NCBI RefSeq assembly: GCF_002192255.1
Contig: NZ_CP021768.1
Location: forward strand, 3,614,001-3,678,000
Source: Stenotrophomonas sp. WZN-1
GTDB lineage: Bacteria; Pseudomonadota; Gammaproteobacteria; Xanthomonadales; Xanthomonadaceae
DNA: 64,000 nt
Reading direction: 5' to 3'
Shown: positions 26,613-36,337 of the stretch, piece by piece
How positions within the stretch are numbered: position 1 is the stretch's first letter
Layout of the letters: the number at the start of each line of letters is the position of its first letter
Made by a program: the position numbers and the translations under genes
The notes under the pieces: model-generated
What the model was told of the DNA's origin: nothing
Database searches by the model: none
The model's input: only the letters and a program-made list of their open reading frames with translations

Positions 26613-27160
26613 CAGTTCAGGCGCTGCCGATGGCGCGAGGCCAGCACCACGTCACCGTGCAGCAGCAGAACCGCCACGCGGATGAATTCCTCGATCTCCG
26701 ACAGGGCTTCGTCATCGTCATCGCCGCCGGCCTCGAAATCCTCGCTGGAGGCACGGGCCAGGCTGGCCATGTCGGTCAGCGCTTCTTCGCCCTCTTCGGA
26801 CAGGGTCGGGCGGCGGCCGCCGCTGCCCAGGCCGAAACCGCCCAGGAACGAGCGGGTCCAGCTGAACATGGCATCGGCCTGCGCGGACACGTCGTCGCCG
26901 TCGGTCAGCAGCAGTTCGAAGGCGAAGTCGCGGTCTTCCAGCTGCTTGATGGTCACCTGCAGCAGCTGCCCTAGCACGCTGTCGGCGGCCACCGGCGGCA
27001 GGTTGTCGTCGGCCAGCACGCGCGCCGGCCAGTCGTTGCCGGGGGCGCCGCCGGCGGCCAGCCAGCCACACAGCGCGCCGTGCAGCTCGGCAGCGGTGGC
27101 GCCCAGGCCCAGTTCCTGGCTGGCGCGGGTAACGTCGTCGACGGAGGGAAGTTCGGTCAT
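26612..27160 (-). CDS. UPF0149/YecA family protein (YgfB-like)
   Basis: The 182-residue product matches the UPF0149 family: TELPSVDDVTRASQELGLGA then TAAELHGALCGWLAAG at the N-terminus and SWTRSFLGGFGLG mid-protein. The C-terminus has an acidic stretch (EDFEAGGDDDDEALSEIEEF). The molecular role of YgfB is not settled in general; in Pseudomonas it affects gene regulation. The open frame continues 123 codons upstream over the coiled-coil gene on the other strand; I rejected that. It is divergent from the zapA pair and coupled to pepP. Confidence 0.88.
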   Translation of the reverse strand: MTELPSVDDVTRASQELGLGATAAELHGALCGWLAAGGAPGNDWPARVLADDNLPPVAADSVLGQLLQVTIKQLEDRDFAFELLLTDGDDVSAQADAMFSWTRSFLGGFGLGSGGRRPTLSEEGEEALTDMASLARASSEDFEAGGDDDDEALSEIEEFIRVAVLLLHGDVVLASRHRQRLN

Positions 27161-27313
27161 CGTGCGGCTCGTTCGGAAAGGAAACCCGGGCCGCGCACGC
27201 GCGCGCCCGTGAGACCCCGTAGTGTAGCAACCCCACGGCATCCTCTCTGCGGCCGTCAGGCCTTGCTGCGACAACGCTTGACCGCCCTGACCCGGCTTGC
27301 CTATCGTGCCTGC

Positions 27314-27535
27314 ATGGAACCCGCCGATCCCCTTGCCCAGCTGCAGGACTTCGCCGCCCGCGTGGAAGCGTTGCTTGAACGCAACCAGCGCCTGGCCGAG
27401 GAGAACCGCAGCCTGCGCCACCAGCAGGAACAGCTGGTGGCCGAGCGTTCCACGCTGCTGGCCAAGAACGAGCAGGCACGCTCGCGGGTGGAAGCAATGA
27501 TCAGCCGGCTCAAATCCCTGGAGCAGCACACATGA
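27314..27535 (+). CDS. Small coiled-coil protein (TIGR02449-like) upstream of zapA
   Basis: A 73-residue protein that is almost entirely heptad-like helix (LAQLQDFAARVEALLERN, RLAEENRSLRHQQEQLVAE, ending MISRLKSLEQH). It resembles the short conserved TIGR02449 family found before zapA in gammaproteobacteria and, in overall shape, ZapB. Its stop overlaps the zapA start in ATGA, so a role in Z-ring organisation is plausible but inferred only from context and coiled-coil form. The frame is open upstream; the ATG at 27314 gives the family-like length. Confidence 0.8.
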   Translation: MEPADPLAQLQDFAARVEALLERNQRLAEENRSLRHQQEQLVAERSTLLAKNEQARSRVEAMISRLKSLEQHT

Positions 27536-27828
27536 GCGCCGAACCGGTCAGTGTCCGCATCCTCGATCGTGAATACACCGTGGGTGTCGGCGGCGATGAA
27601 CGCGACAGCCTGATGGCCGCCGCGCGCCTGCTCGATGCACGCATGCGCGAAATCCGCGGCAGCAACCGCATGGCCGCCGTCGACCGCGTCGCCGTGCTGG
27701 CCGCGCTGAACCTGGCCCATGAACTGCAGCTGCTGCGCGACGAGAACGCCCGCCAGGCCGTGGCCCTGCAGCAGACGCTGGCCGACCTGAACCGGCGCCT
27801 GGACCGCGCGATCGACAGCACCCCATAG
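27532..27828 (+). CDS. zapA: Cell division protein ZapA
   Basis: The 98-residue product is ZapA, which cross-links FtsZ filaments. It shows VSVRILDREYTVGVGGDERD at the N-terminus, followed by ARLLDARMREIRGSNRMAAV and DRVAVLAALNLAHELQ, then a C-terminal coiled coil (LRDENARQAVALQQTLADL). The order zapA - 6S RNA - fau matches E. coli and supports the call. A strong hairpin terminator follows 2 bp after the stop. Confidence 0.94.
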   Translation: MSAEPVSVRILDREYTVGVGGDERDSLMAAARLLDARMREIRGSNRMAAVDRVAVLAALNLAHELQLLRDENARQAVALQQTLADLNRRLDRAIDSTP

Positions 27829-27830
27829 AA

Positions 27831-27904
27831 GAGGGGACGGAGGGGATCAAGGCGCATTCGCCCCTTCCGTGCCGGAAACGTCTTGATTCCCTCCGTCCCC
27901 TTTT
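27831..27904 (+). terminator. Long intrinsic terminator after zapA
   Basis: Arms GAGGGGACGGAGGGGATCAAG and CTTGATTCCCTCCGTCCCC, about 19-20 paired bases, followed by TTTT. The arm also carries the GGGGACGGAG motif seen at 4917 and 33771. Confidence 0.8.
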
Positions 27905-27967
27905 CGCGTATCTGAATTGGCACGGACTGTTGCCGACGAACGGCCTATCCAGATCCTGCGCGCTGGC

Positions 27968-27973
27968 TATAAT
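27968..27973 (+). promoter_or_regulatory. -10 box of 6S RNA promoter
   Basis: A perfect TATAAT 7 bp before the inferred 5' end of 6S RNA. No good -35 was identified. Confidence 0.7.
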
Positions 27974-27979
27974 GGCCAC

Positions 27980-28166
27980 GCGTTCTCTGCGGTACTCGAC
28001 GGCATGTGCAAACATTCGCCTTGTCCCTTAAGAACGACACCGGGAGCGCGACAGCGCCGGGAGTGCAGGTCCGCCTTGTAGCGGGAAGCCCGATGGTTCT
28101 CCAGCGTTCCCACTTGAGCCCCCGGGTTCAAGGTCGTTTCGCATGCATCGACATTGCGGAGAATGC
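27980..28166 (+). ncRNA. ssrS: 6S RNA
   Basis: 6S RNA binds the housekeeping RNA polymerase holoenzyme in stationary phase by mimicking an open promoter. The closing stem pairs GCGTTCTCTGC (27980-27990) with GCGGAGAATGC (28156-28166), with wobble pairs, leaving about 187 nt. Further pairs include GGCATG with CATGC. The position between zapA and fau is the conserved one, and a TATAAT and an intrinsic terminator frame it. Exact ends are inferred. Confidence 0.88.
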
Positions 28167-28177
28167 AATATTCCAGC

Positions 28178-28211
28178 AAGGGCGGCGTCTTCGGGCGTCG
28201 CCCTTGTTCTT
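28178..28211 (+). terminator. Intrinsic terminator after 6S RNA
   Basis: AAGGGCGGCG pairs with CGTCGCCCTT (one G-U) around TCTTCGGG, followed by GTTCTTT. Confidence 0.75.
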
Positions 28212-28249
28212 TCCGGCACAATGGCGGCTGATCCTTGCCGCACGCTGCC

Positions 28250-28839
28250 ATGACCGACACGCGCCAGGCCCTGCGCCACGACCTGCGGCAACGCCGCCGC
28301 GACCTTTCCGCCGCTGAGCGCATCGCCGCCGCCGAATCGCTTGCCGATGCCCTGCTGGCCCTGCCGTTCGCCCCGCGCGAAGGCGCGGTGGCCGGCTACT
28401 GGGCGCTGGATGGCGAAATCGCCCTGCACCGCTGGCAACTGCAGCTACCCGAAGGACTCACCTACTGCCTGCCGGTGCTGGCCGGCGACGTGCTGCGCTT
28501 CGCGCCGTGGCGGCCCGGGCAGCCGCTGACCAGCAACCGCTACGGCATTCCCGAGCCGGACGTGGCGATGGAAGACACCCTGGAACCGGCGCAGATGACG
28601 CTGGTGGTGACCCCACTGGTGGGCTTCGACACACAGTGCCGGCGGCTGGGCATGGGGGGCGGCTGGTATGATCGCAGCTTCGCCTTCCGCCACGACCGGC
28701 CGGCGCCGCCCTGGCTGGTCGGTGCTGCGTTCGCGGTGCAGCAGGTCGAGTCCTTGCCGGTGGCGTCGTGGGACGTGCCGGTGGATGCGATCTGCACCGA
28801 AGACGGCACCCTGTTCCCCTCCGCTGCCCCCGTGAACGC

Positions 28840-28843
<4 letters not shown>
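28250..28843 (+). CDS. fau: 5-formyltetrahydrofolate cyclo-ligase
   Basis: Converts 5-formyl-THF to 5,10-methenyl-THF with ATP. The 197-residue product begins MTDTRQALRHDLRQRRRDLS and has the family motifs VVTPLVGFDTQCRRLGMGGG and WYDRSF with VPVDAICTEDG near the end. A TTG five codons upstream is possible, but the ATG is preferred. It follows 6S RNA as in E. coli ygfA. Its stop overlaps the EVE gene start in ATGA. Confidence 0.93.
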
Positions 28844-29319
<476 letters not shown>

Positions 29320-29341
29320 TTCCCTGCCTGAGAGTTCTCCC

Positions 29342-29989
29342 ATGTCCGAAGCCAAGCGCCTGGCCGCCGAGAAAGCCATCGAGTACGTTGAAGACGGCAT
29401 GATCGTCGGTGTCGGCACCGGTTCCACCGTGGCCTATTTCATCGATGCCCTGGCCCGCATCCAGCACCGCATCAAGGGTGCCGTGTCCAGCTCCGAGCAG
29501 AGCACCGCGCGCCTGAAGCAACACGGCATCGAAGTGATCGAGCTGAACCACAGCGGCAACCTGTCTCTGTACGTGGACGGCGCCGATGAGTGCGACGCCA
29601 ACAAGTGCCTGATCAAGGGCGGCGGTGCCGCGCTGACCCGCGAGAAGATCATCGCCGAGGCCAGCGAGCGCTTCATCTGCATCGTCGACCCGAGCAAGCA
29701 AGTGCCGGTGCTGGGCAAGTTCCCGCTGCCGGTGGAAGTGATCCCGATGGCGCGCAGCCTGGTCGCCCGCCAGATCCGCGACATGACCGGCGGCCAGCCG
29801 ACCTGGCGCGAAGGCGTGGTCACCGACAACGGCAACCAGATCCTGGATATCCACAACCTGCAGATCACCGATCCGGAAAAGCTGGAACGCGAGCTCAACC
29901 AGCTGCCGGGCGTGGTCTGCGTCGGCCTGTTCGCGCGCCGTCGCGCCGACGTGGTGATCGTCGGCGGCGAGCCGCCGATCGTGCTCTGA
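29342..29989 (+). CDS. rpiA: Ribose-5-phosphate isomerase A
   Basis: Interconverts ribose-5-phosphate and ribulose-5-phosphate in the pentose phosphate pathway. The 215-residue product has [17 protein letters not shown] near the N-terminus, [17 protein letters not shown] with its catalytic Asp/Glu/Lys region mid-protein, and [12 protein letters not shown] near the C-terminus. Length is that of E. coli RpiA within a few residues. It is probably in one run with fau and the EVE gene. Confidence 0.96.
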   Translation: MSEAKRLAAEKAIEYVEDGMIVGVGTGSTVAYFIDALARIQHRIKGAVSSSEQSTARLKQHGIEVIELNHSGNLSLYVDGADECDANKCLIKGGGAALTREKIIAEASERFICIVDPSKQVPVLGKFPLPVEVIPMARSLVARQIRDMTGGQPTWREGVVTDNGNQILDIHNLQITDPEKLERELNQLPGVVCVGLFARRRADVVIVGGEPPIVL

Positions 29990-30010
29990 CCCTTCCGAAG
30001 GATCCTGACG

Positions 30011-30454
30011 ATGTCGCTGTTGCGTTCGCTGCTGATGCTTCCGCTGCTGGCCCTGGCCGGCTGTGCCACCGACGCGGCCCGTCATTGGGTCGAGCTGGAT
30101 GGCGCCCGCTACCAGGTGGAGCTGGCCACCAACGATGAAACCCGCGCGCGCGGGCTGATGTTCCGCGATCAGATGTCGGCCGACCACGGCATGCTGTTCA
30201 TCCACGACCGCGAAGAAATGCAGGCGTACTGGATGAAGAACACCAAGATCGCGCTGGACATCCTGTACTTCGACAGCCAGCGCAAGCTGGTCAGCCAGCA
30301 GCGCGATGTGCCGCCGTGCTCGGCCGGCGACATGTGCCCGCCCTATCCCAGCGGCGGCCCGGCGCGCTACGTGCTGGAGCTCAACGCTGGCCAGGCCGAG
30401 AAGCTGCAGCTGAAGGATGGCACGGAGCTGAAGCTCGGCCCGGGCATCGAGTAG
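30011..30454 (+). CDS. DUF192 lipoprotein
   Basis: The 147-residue product carries a lipoprotein signal (MSLLRSLLMLPLLALAGCAT, lipobox LAGC) and then a DUF192 domain: ARGLMFRDQMSADHGMLFIH, AYWMKNTKIALDILYFD and YVLELNAGQAEKLQL. DUF192 proteins are small beta-rich envelope proteins of unknown function. It starts 21 bp after rpiA. Its TAG stop falls in a GTAGATCC stretch like the GTAG palindromes nearby. Confidence 0.88.
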   Translation: MSLLRSLLMLPLLALAGCATDAARHWVELDGARYQVELATNDETRARGLMFRDQMSADHGMLFIHDREEMQAYWMKNTKIALDILYFDSQRKLVSQQRDVPPCSAGDMCPPYPSGGPARYVLELNAGQAEKLQLKDGTELKLGPGIE

Positions 30455-30481
30455 ATCCTCGCCCTGCGTTGAGGAGGACCG

Positions 30482-30505
30482 GTAGGTGCCGACCTTGGTC
30501 GGCAC
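30482..30505 (+). repeat. GTAG-headed palindrome
   Basis: GTAGGTGCCGACCTTGGTCG plus GCAC. A second hairpin GTGTGGGCCAAGGTCCACAC lies at about 30533-30552. Confidence 0.7.
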
Positions 30506-30636
30506 TGACTTGCCGCGCGCGGGCAGGCTGTGGTGTGGGCCAAGGTCCACACCCACCGGAAGCCCATCGACCCAGGCCGTGACTTTTTCACGCGGCACCG
30601 CTTGAAACCGCCTGCGAATGACGCCAGTCTGTGGCC

Positions 30637-31482
30637 ATGCAGGACCGGATCACACTCCCCGACTGGGATGCACTGGCCGACCTCGAAGACGAGGCGCTGC
30701 CACTGTTGCCGACCGCGCTGCTGATCGCGCGCGATGAATACCCCGATCTGCAGCCGTCAACCTACGACGCGCTGATCCAGAGCCACGTCGAGCATCTCCG
30801 TTCGGAAGTGGACAGCATCGACAACAGCCCGTTGAAGATGGCGGCGATCAACCGCCACCTGTTCGACGAACTGGGCTACAGCGGCGACCACGACGAGTAC
30901 TACGATCCGCGCAACAGCTACCTCAACCAGGTATTCGAGCGCCGCCTGGGCAACCCGATCTCGCTGGCGCTGGTGCAGATGGAAGTCGCGCGCCGGCTGG
31001 GCATTCCGCTCGACGGCGTGTCCTTCCCCGGCCACTTCCTGGTGCGCCTGCCGGTGGACGACGGCGTGCTGGTGATGGATCCGTTCAATGGCGGCCGCCC
31101 GCTGGACGTGGACGAACTGCGCGAGCGGGCCAAGTCACACCTGGGCGGGCAGATGCCCGACGACCAGGTGCTGGCGCAGATCCTCGACCCGGCGCCGGCG
31201 CGCGCGATCCTGATGCGCATGCTGCGCAACCTGCACGGCGTGTATGCCGAGGCCGGCGAATGGGACCGCGCCGCGCGCAGTGCCGACCGCCTGCTGAAGC
31301 TCGCCCCGGAGCAGGACGATGCGCTGCGTGATCGCGGCCTGGCCTACCTGCAGCTGGAGTACCTGGCCGGTGCCCGCCACGATCTGGGGCAATACCTGAA
31401 GCGCAACCCGGAAGCCAGCGATGCGCAGTGGCTGCGCGAGAAGCTGATCGACCTCGGGGGGCCAGTGCCGCGGCTGCATTGA
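30637..31482 (+). CDS. SirB1-like transglutaminase-fold / TPR protein
   Basis: A 281-residue protein (283 if the GTG at 30631 is used). The N-terminal two-thirds is a SirB1/transglutaminase-like domain (YYDPRNSYLNQVFERRLGNP, ISLALVQMEVARRLGIPLDG, VSFPGHFLVRL). The C-terminus is a TPR-like pair (GEWDRAARSADRLLKLAPEQ, LEYLAGARHDLGQYLK). Orthologues often lie beside prmC/prfA in other bacteria, but here it is alone. No catalytic activity has been proved for the family. It is cytosolic, without a signal peptide. Confidence 0.85.
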   Translation: MQDRITLPDWDALADLEDEALPLLPTALLIARDEYPDLQPSTYDALIQSHVEHLRSEVDSIDNSPLKMAAINRHLFDELGYSGDHDEYYDPRNSYLNQVFERRLGNPISLALVQMEVARRLGIPLDGVSFPGHFLVRLPVDDGVLVMDPFNGGRPLDVDELRERAKSHLGGQMPDDQVLAQILDPAPARAILMRMLRNLHGVYAEAGEWDRAARSADRLLKLAPEQDDALRDRGLAYLQLEYLAGARHDLGQYLKRNPEASDAQWLREKLIDLGGPVPRLH

Positions 31483-31505
31483 GGGCGTCGGTGTGCGCAC
31501 CCACC

Positions 31506-31529
31506 GGTAGCGCCGGGCCATGCCCGGCG
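31506..31529 (+). repeat. SMAG-type palindrome
   Basis: GGTAGCGCCGGGCCATGCCC plus GGCG, lying between convergent genes just before the rubredoxin stop. Confidence 0.8.
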
Positions 31530-31539
31530 GCCATTGCAA

Positions 31540-31731
31540 TCAATCGACCTCGACCATCTCGAAATCGGCCTTGGTCACGCCACAGTCCGGGCAGGTCCAG
31601 GTCTCGGGAATGTCCTCCCAGCGCGTCCCCGGCGCGATGCCCTCCTCCGGCAAGCCGTCCGCTTCGCTGTAAAGGAAGCCGCAGACCACGCACATCCAGG
31701 TGCGCAAGGTGGTGGGGGTGGCATCGCTCAT
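31540..31731 (-). CDS. Rubredoxin
   Basis: A 63-residue FeS4 electron carrier. The two metal-binding motifs are CVVCGFLY and CPDCGVTK, separated by the usual [16 protein letters not shown] segment, with a short family-typical end DFEMVEVD. I chose the ATG giving [18 protein letters not shown]; an upstream ATG would add 17 residues that do not look like rubredoxin. It is divergent from thiE. The electron-transfer partner cannot be told from the neighbours. Confidence 0.93.
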   Translation of the reverse strand: MSDATPTTLRTWMCVVCGFLYSEADGLPEEGIAPGTRWEDIPETWTCPDCGVTKADFEMVEVD

Positions 31732-31798
31732 CGGATAATCAGGGCTGGATTCACGGGCCGCCATTGTCCCATCGCGGTCCACTCACCGGTAGCCATCG

Positions 31799-32425
31799 AT
31801 GACTTCTGCTTCCCCGGCGCCCCGCGGCGTCTACCTGATCACCCCGGACGAGCCCGATACCGCGCGCCTGCTGGCCCGCACCGCGCCGCTGCTGGCCGCG
31901 GGCGCCACCTGGCTGCAGTACCGCAACAAGACCGCCCGTGACGCGCTGCGGCGCGAGCAGGCCACCGCTCTGCAGGCGCTGTGCATGGAACACGGCGTGC
32001 CGCTGATCGTCAACGACGACCCGGCGCTGGCCAAGGCGGTCGGCGCGGCCGGCGTGCATCTGGGCGGCACCGACGGCGACATCCCCAGCGCGCGCGCCCG
32101 GCTCGGCCCCGATGCCATCATCGGCGCGTCCTGCTACGACCAGCTGGACAATGCCAAGAAGGCCGTGGCCGCCGGCGCCAGCTACGTGGCCTTCGGCGCG
32201 TTCTTCCCGACCACCACCAAGATCACCAGCAGCCGCGCCCATACCGACCTGCTGCGGCAAAGCGCCGCACTGGGCGTGCCGCGGGTGGCGATCGGCGGCC
32301 TGACGCCGGACAATGTCGGTCCCATCATCGACGCCGGCGCCGATCTGGTCGCCGTGGTCAGCAGCGTGTTCGCCGCCGAAGACCCGGTTGCGGTCCAGCG
32401 CGCCTACCTCGCCCAGTTCGCGTAA
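31799..32425 (+). CDS. thiE: Thiamine-phosphate synthase
   Basis: Joins HMP-PP and thiazole phosphate to give thiamine phosphate. The 208-residue TIM-barrel protein has [38 protein letters not shown], and phosphate-binding [20 protein letters not shown] near the C-terminus. It precedes hemL by 16 bp, giving the small thiE-hemL unit known from other gammaproteobacteria. Confidence 0.95.
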   Translation: MTSASPAPRGVYLITPDEPDTARLLARTAPLLAAGATWLQYRNKTARDALRREQATALQALCMEHGVPLIVNDDPALAKAVGAAGVHLGGTDGDIPSARARLGPDAIIGASCYDQLDNAKKAVAAGASYVAFGAFFPTTTKITSSRAHTDLLRQSAALGVPRVAIGGLTPDNVGPIIDAGADLVAVVSSVFAAEDPVAVQRAYLAQFA

Positions 32426-32441
32426 CGCCCAGGAAATCCGC

Positions 32442-33731
<1,290 letters not shown>

Positions 33732-33741
33732 GGCTCGCCCT

Positions 33742-33766
33742 GGTAGGTGCCAACCTTGGTTGGCAC
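33742..33766 (+). repeat. GTAG-headed palindrome
   Basis: GTAGGTGCCAACCTTGGTTG plus GCAC, followed by AAAAAGGGGACGGAGGGGAT, the GGGGACGGAG motif also seen at 4917 and 27833. Confidence 0.7.
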
Positions 33767-33792
33767 AAAAAGGGGACGGAGGGGATCTACTG

Positions 33793-33814
33793 GTAGAGCC
33801 ACGCCATGCGTGGC
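33793..33814 (+). repeat. GTAG-headed palindrome
   Basis: GTAGAGCCACGCCATGCGTG plus GC, 3 bp before the azurin stop codon on the other strand. Confidence 0.65.
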
Positions 33815-33817
33815 CGC

Positions 33818-34267
33818 TCAACCGAAGACGAATTTGCCCTTCATCATCGCGAAGTGGCCGGGGAACGAGCAGAAGAAGGTGTAGTCACCGCCCTTCTGCA
33901 GCCCCTGGGTAGAGAAGCGCACGCGCGTGGTCTCGCCGCCGCCGATCACTTTGGTATGCGCCAGCACGCGCTTGTCAGCCTTCGGCAGGTAGCTGTCGGC
34001 CAAGGTCATGCGCATGCCCGCCATGGCCACCGGCTGGTAATCGGCGGTGCGGGTCAGCACCCAGTTGTGTCCCATCGCGGTGGCGGCGAGCTTGCCGGTG
34101 TGGCGCAGGGTCAGGTCCACCGCACTGCAGTCGGCGGCAACCTTGATCTCGCGGCTGCTGAAGCTCATCTGGTCGGTGCTGTCGATGCTCACCGCACACA
34201 CCCGTGCCATCGCCGACGGCGCCAGCATCAGCGCACCCAGTCCCACTGCCACCATCCAAGCTTTCAT
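33818..34267 (-). CDS. Azurin (periplasmic type-1 copper protein)
   Basis: A 149-residue periplasmic blue-copper electron carrier. The signal peptide MKAWMVAVGLGALMLAPSAM is followed by CAVSIDSTDQMSFSSREI. Copper ligands fit azurin: His in MGHNWVLT, then CSFPGHFAMMKG supplying Cys, His and Met. The second disulfide Cys is in VAADCSAVDL. The ATG at 34267 is preceded by AGGAG, so the longer open frame is not needed. Azurins commonly donate electrons to peroxidases or nitrite reductases, but no partner lies next to it. Confidence 0.94.
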   Translation of the reverse strand: MKAWMVAVGLGALMLAPSAMARVCAVSIDSTDQMSFSSREIKVAADCSAVDLTLRHTGKLAATAMGHNWVLTRTADYQPVAMAGMRMTLADSYLPKADKRVLAHTKVIGGGETTRVRFSTQGLQKGGDYTFFCSFPGHFAMMKGKFVFG

Positions 34268-34390
34268 CGCTGCATCTCCTGCGGATTCAAGCGCCATTCT
34301 AGGCAGGCTCCTGCGGCGCCGTCTGCGACCGTCTGTCGCATGCCAACTCCAGGGTTTCCCGCGCACTCACTGCAGTGGCATGCTCGGCCG

Positions 34391-34993
34391 ATGCGGATCG
34401 ACCTGTTGCTGCTGGATGTGGATGGCGTTCTGGTGCAGTACCAGCGCGCGCAGCGCGTGCTGCACCTCGCGCAGGCGCTGGAGGTTCCTACGCTGGCCGT
34501 GCAGGCCGCGCTGTACGACAGCGGGCTGGAAGCCGCGCACGACAATGGCACGGTGAACGGTCCGGACTATCTGGCACGGCTGGGCGCACTGCTGGGCAGA
34601 CCCGTCGATGTGACGACATGGACCGCCGCGCGCCAGGCCGCCAGCCATCCGCAGCGCGCGGTGCTGCAGCGACTGCAGGCCCTGCAGCTGCCAATCGCGG
34701 TACTGACCAACAATGGCGCACTGATGGTGCAGGCATTGCCCACCCTGCTGCCGGAACTGTTTCCTGCGCTGCAGGGCCGCGTGTTCTGCAGCGCGGATTT
34801 CGGCCTGCGCAAACCTGCGCCCGCGGTATTCCTGCGCACACTCGACGTACTCGGCGTGGCGCCTTCGCGCACGCTGTTCGTCGATGATCTGTTCGCCAAT
34901 GTGCGTGGCGCGCGCGCTGCCGGCCTGCACGCGGAAACCGTGCGCGATGGCCGAGGGTTGGGCAAGGTGTTGAAGCGTTACGCGATGGGCTGA
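34391..34993 (+). CDS. HAD-family hydrolase
   Basis: A 200-residue haloacid-dehalogenase-like protein. Motif I is LLLDVDGVLV (nucleophile and acid Asp near residues 9 and 11), motif II VLTNNG, motif III Lys in GLRKPAPAVFL, and motif IV TLFVDDLFANV. The cap is small and helical, as in HAD-IA phosphatases such as YihX. The substrate is not predictable. It is divergent from azurin with a 123-bp gap. A GGGGTC palindrome follows its stop. Confidence 0.9.
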   Translation: MRIDLLLLDVDGVLVQYQRAQRVLHLAQALEVPTLAVQAALYDSGLEAAHDNGTVNGPDYLARLGALLGRPVDVTTWTAARQAASHPQRAVLQRLQALQLPIAVLTNNGALMVQALPTLLPELFPALQGRVFCSADFGLRKPAPAVFLRTLDVLGVAPSRTLFVDDLFANVRGARAAGLHAETVRDGRGLGKVLKRYAMG

Positions 34994-34996
34994 TCG

Positions 34997-35035
34997 GGGG
35001 TCAGAGCCCTCTCCTCAGAAGAGGGATCCGACCCC
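34997..35035. repeat. Palindromic repeat, GGGGTC...GACCCC family
   Basis: GGGGTCAGAGCCCTCTCC then a short loop and GAGGGATCCGACCCC. It lies between convergent HAD and argD genes and may act as a bidirectional terminator. Confidence 0.7.
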
Positions 35036-35047
35036 AGCGCCTGGGCT

Positions 35048-36274
35048 TCAGCGCGCTGCGATGAACGCGGCAATGGCCGCGCGCAGGCGCTTCAGGCCTT
35101 CGGCCACTTCTTCGTCGGTGATGTTCAGCGACGGCACGAAGCGCAGCACGTCCGGGCCGGCCTGCAGGGTCAGCAGGCCCTGCTCGGCGGCGTGGTCAAG
35201 GATCGCACCGGCCTGGCCGGCAAAGCCCTTGCTCAGCACCGCGCCCAGCATCAGGCCACGGCCACGCACGTCGCTGAACACGCCGAACTCGTCGTTGATG
35301 CGGGCGAAGCCATCGCGCAACGCCTTCGACTGGCGGCTGACGTTGGCGGCGATCTCCGCCGAGGCCAGCTTGCGCAGCGCCACGCGGGCCACCGCCGCAG
35401 CCAGCGGGTTGCCTCCGAAGGTGGTGCCATGCGCGCCGAACTGCATGGTCTCGGCCACCTTCGGGCCGGCCAGCATCGCGCCGATCGGGAAGCCGCCGCC
35501 GAGTGCCTTGGCCAGGGTGACCATGTCCGGCACCACGTCGTCCTGCCAGTGCGCGAACAGCGTGCCGGTACGGCCCATGCCAGCCTGGATCTCGTCCAGC
35601 ACCAGCAGTGCGTTGTGCTGGTCGCACAGTTCGCGCACGCGCTTGAGGAAGCCGGCCTTGGCCGGCATCACGCCGCCCTCGCCCTGGATCGGCTCCAGCA
35701 TCACCGCCGCCACGTCGCCGGCGGCCATCGCGGTTTCCAGCTGCACCTCATCGTTGAAATCGATATAGCGGAAGCCACCGGGCAGCGGCTCATAGCCTTC
35801 CTGGTACTTCGGCTGGGCGGTGGCCGTCACCGCACCCATGGTGCGACCGTGGAAGCTGCCACGGAAGGTGATGATCACCCGCTTGTCGGCCGGGCGGCCC
35901 TGGCTGGAGGCCCACTTGCGGACCATCTTGATCGCCACTTCGTTGGCTTCGGCGCCGGAATTGCACAGGAACACGCGCTCGGCGAAGCGGCTGGCCTTCA
36001 CCAGCTCCTCGGCCAGGTGCAGCGGCGGCGCGCTGTAGAACACGTTGCTGGTGTGCCAGAGCTTGCCGGCCTGCTCGACCAGCGCGGCCACCAGGTCCGG
36101 ATCGTTGTGGCCCAGGCCACACACGGCGATGCCGGCGGCCAGGTCGATGAACTCACGGCCCTGGCTGTCCCACACGCGGGCGCCCTGGCCTCGCTCCAGA
36201 ACCACCTGGCGGGGCTTGTAGACCGGCAGGTAGTAGTGCGAAAGGGAGATCAGCGGATCGGTAGCGGCGGTCAT
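35048..36274 (-). CDS. argD: Acetylornithine aminotransferase (ArgD/AstC type)
   Basis: A class-III PLP aminotransferase of arginine metabolism. The 408-residue product has SHYYLPVYKPRQVVLERGQG at the N-terminus, FLCNSGAEANEVAIKMVRKW, ITFRGSFHGRTMGAVTATAQ, DEIQAGMGRTG, and the PLP Lys in MVTLAKALGGGFPIGAML. The same fold could serve succinylornithine (AstC) or N-succinyl-DAP (DapC) transamination, and sequence alone does not separate these. No other arg or ast gene is near. It is divergent from a K+ channel gene 63 bp away. Confidence 0.9.
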   Translation of the reverse strand: MTAATDPLISLSHYYLPVYKPRQVVLERGQGARVWDSQGREFIDLAAGIAVCGLGHNDPDLVAALVEQAGKLWHTSNVFYSAPPLHLAEELVKASRFAERVFLCNSGAEANEVAIKMVRKWASSQGRPADKRVIITFRGSFHGRTMGAVTATAQPKYQEGYEPLPGGFRYIDFNDEVQLETAMAAGDVAAVMLEPIQGEGGVMPAKAGFLKRVRELCDQHNALLVLDEIQAGMGRTGTLFAHWQDDVVPDMVTLAKALGGGFPIGAMLAGPKVAETMQFGAHGTTFGGNPLAAAVARVALRKLASAEIAANVSRQSKALRDGFARINDEFGVFSDVRGRGLMLGAVLSKGFAGQAGAILDHAAEQGLLTLQAGPDVLRFVPSLNITDEEVAEGLKRLRAAIAAFIAAR

Positions 36275-36337
36275 GGCAGTCGGCAGGGTTCAGGAATCCC
36301 CATTCTCGCGCCGGAACCCCTGCGGCACAATGCGCCC

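Noticed and set aside
25053-27212. 719-residue plus-strand open frame
   Set aside because: It spans a repeat cluster and the antisense of pepP and ygfB and shows no protein-like motif.
35192-36337. 382-residue N-terminal extension of the K+ channel
   Set aside because: It is entirely antisense to argD; the channel begins at the ATG at 36338.
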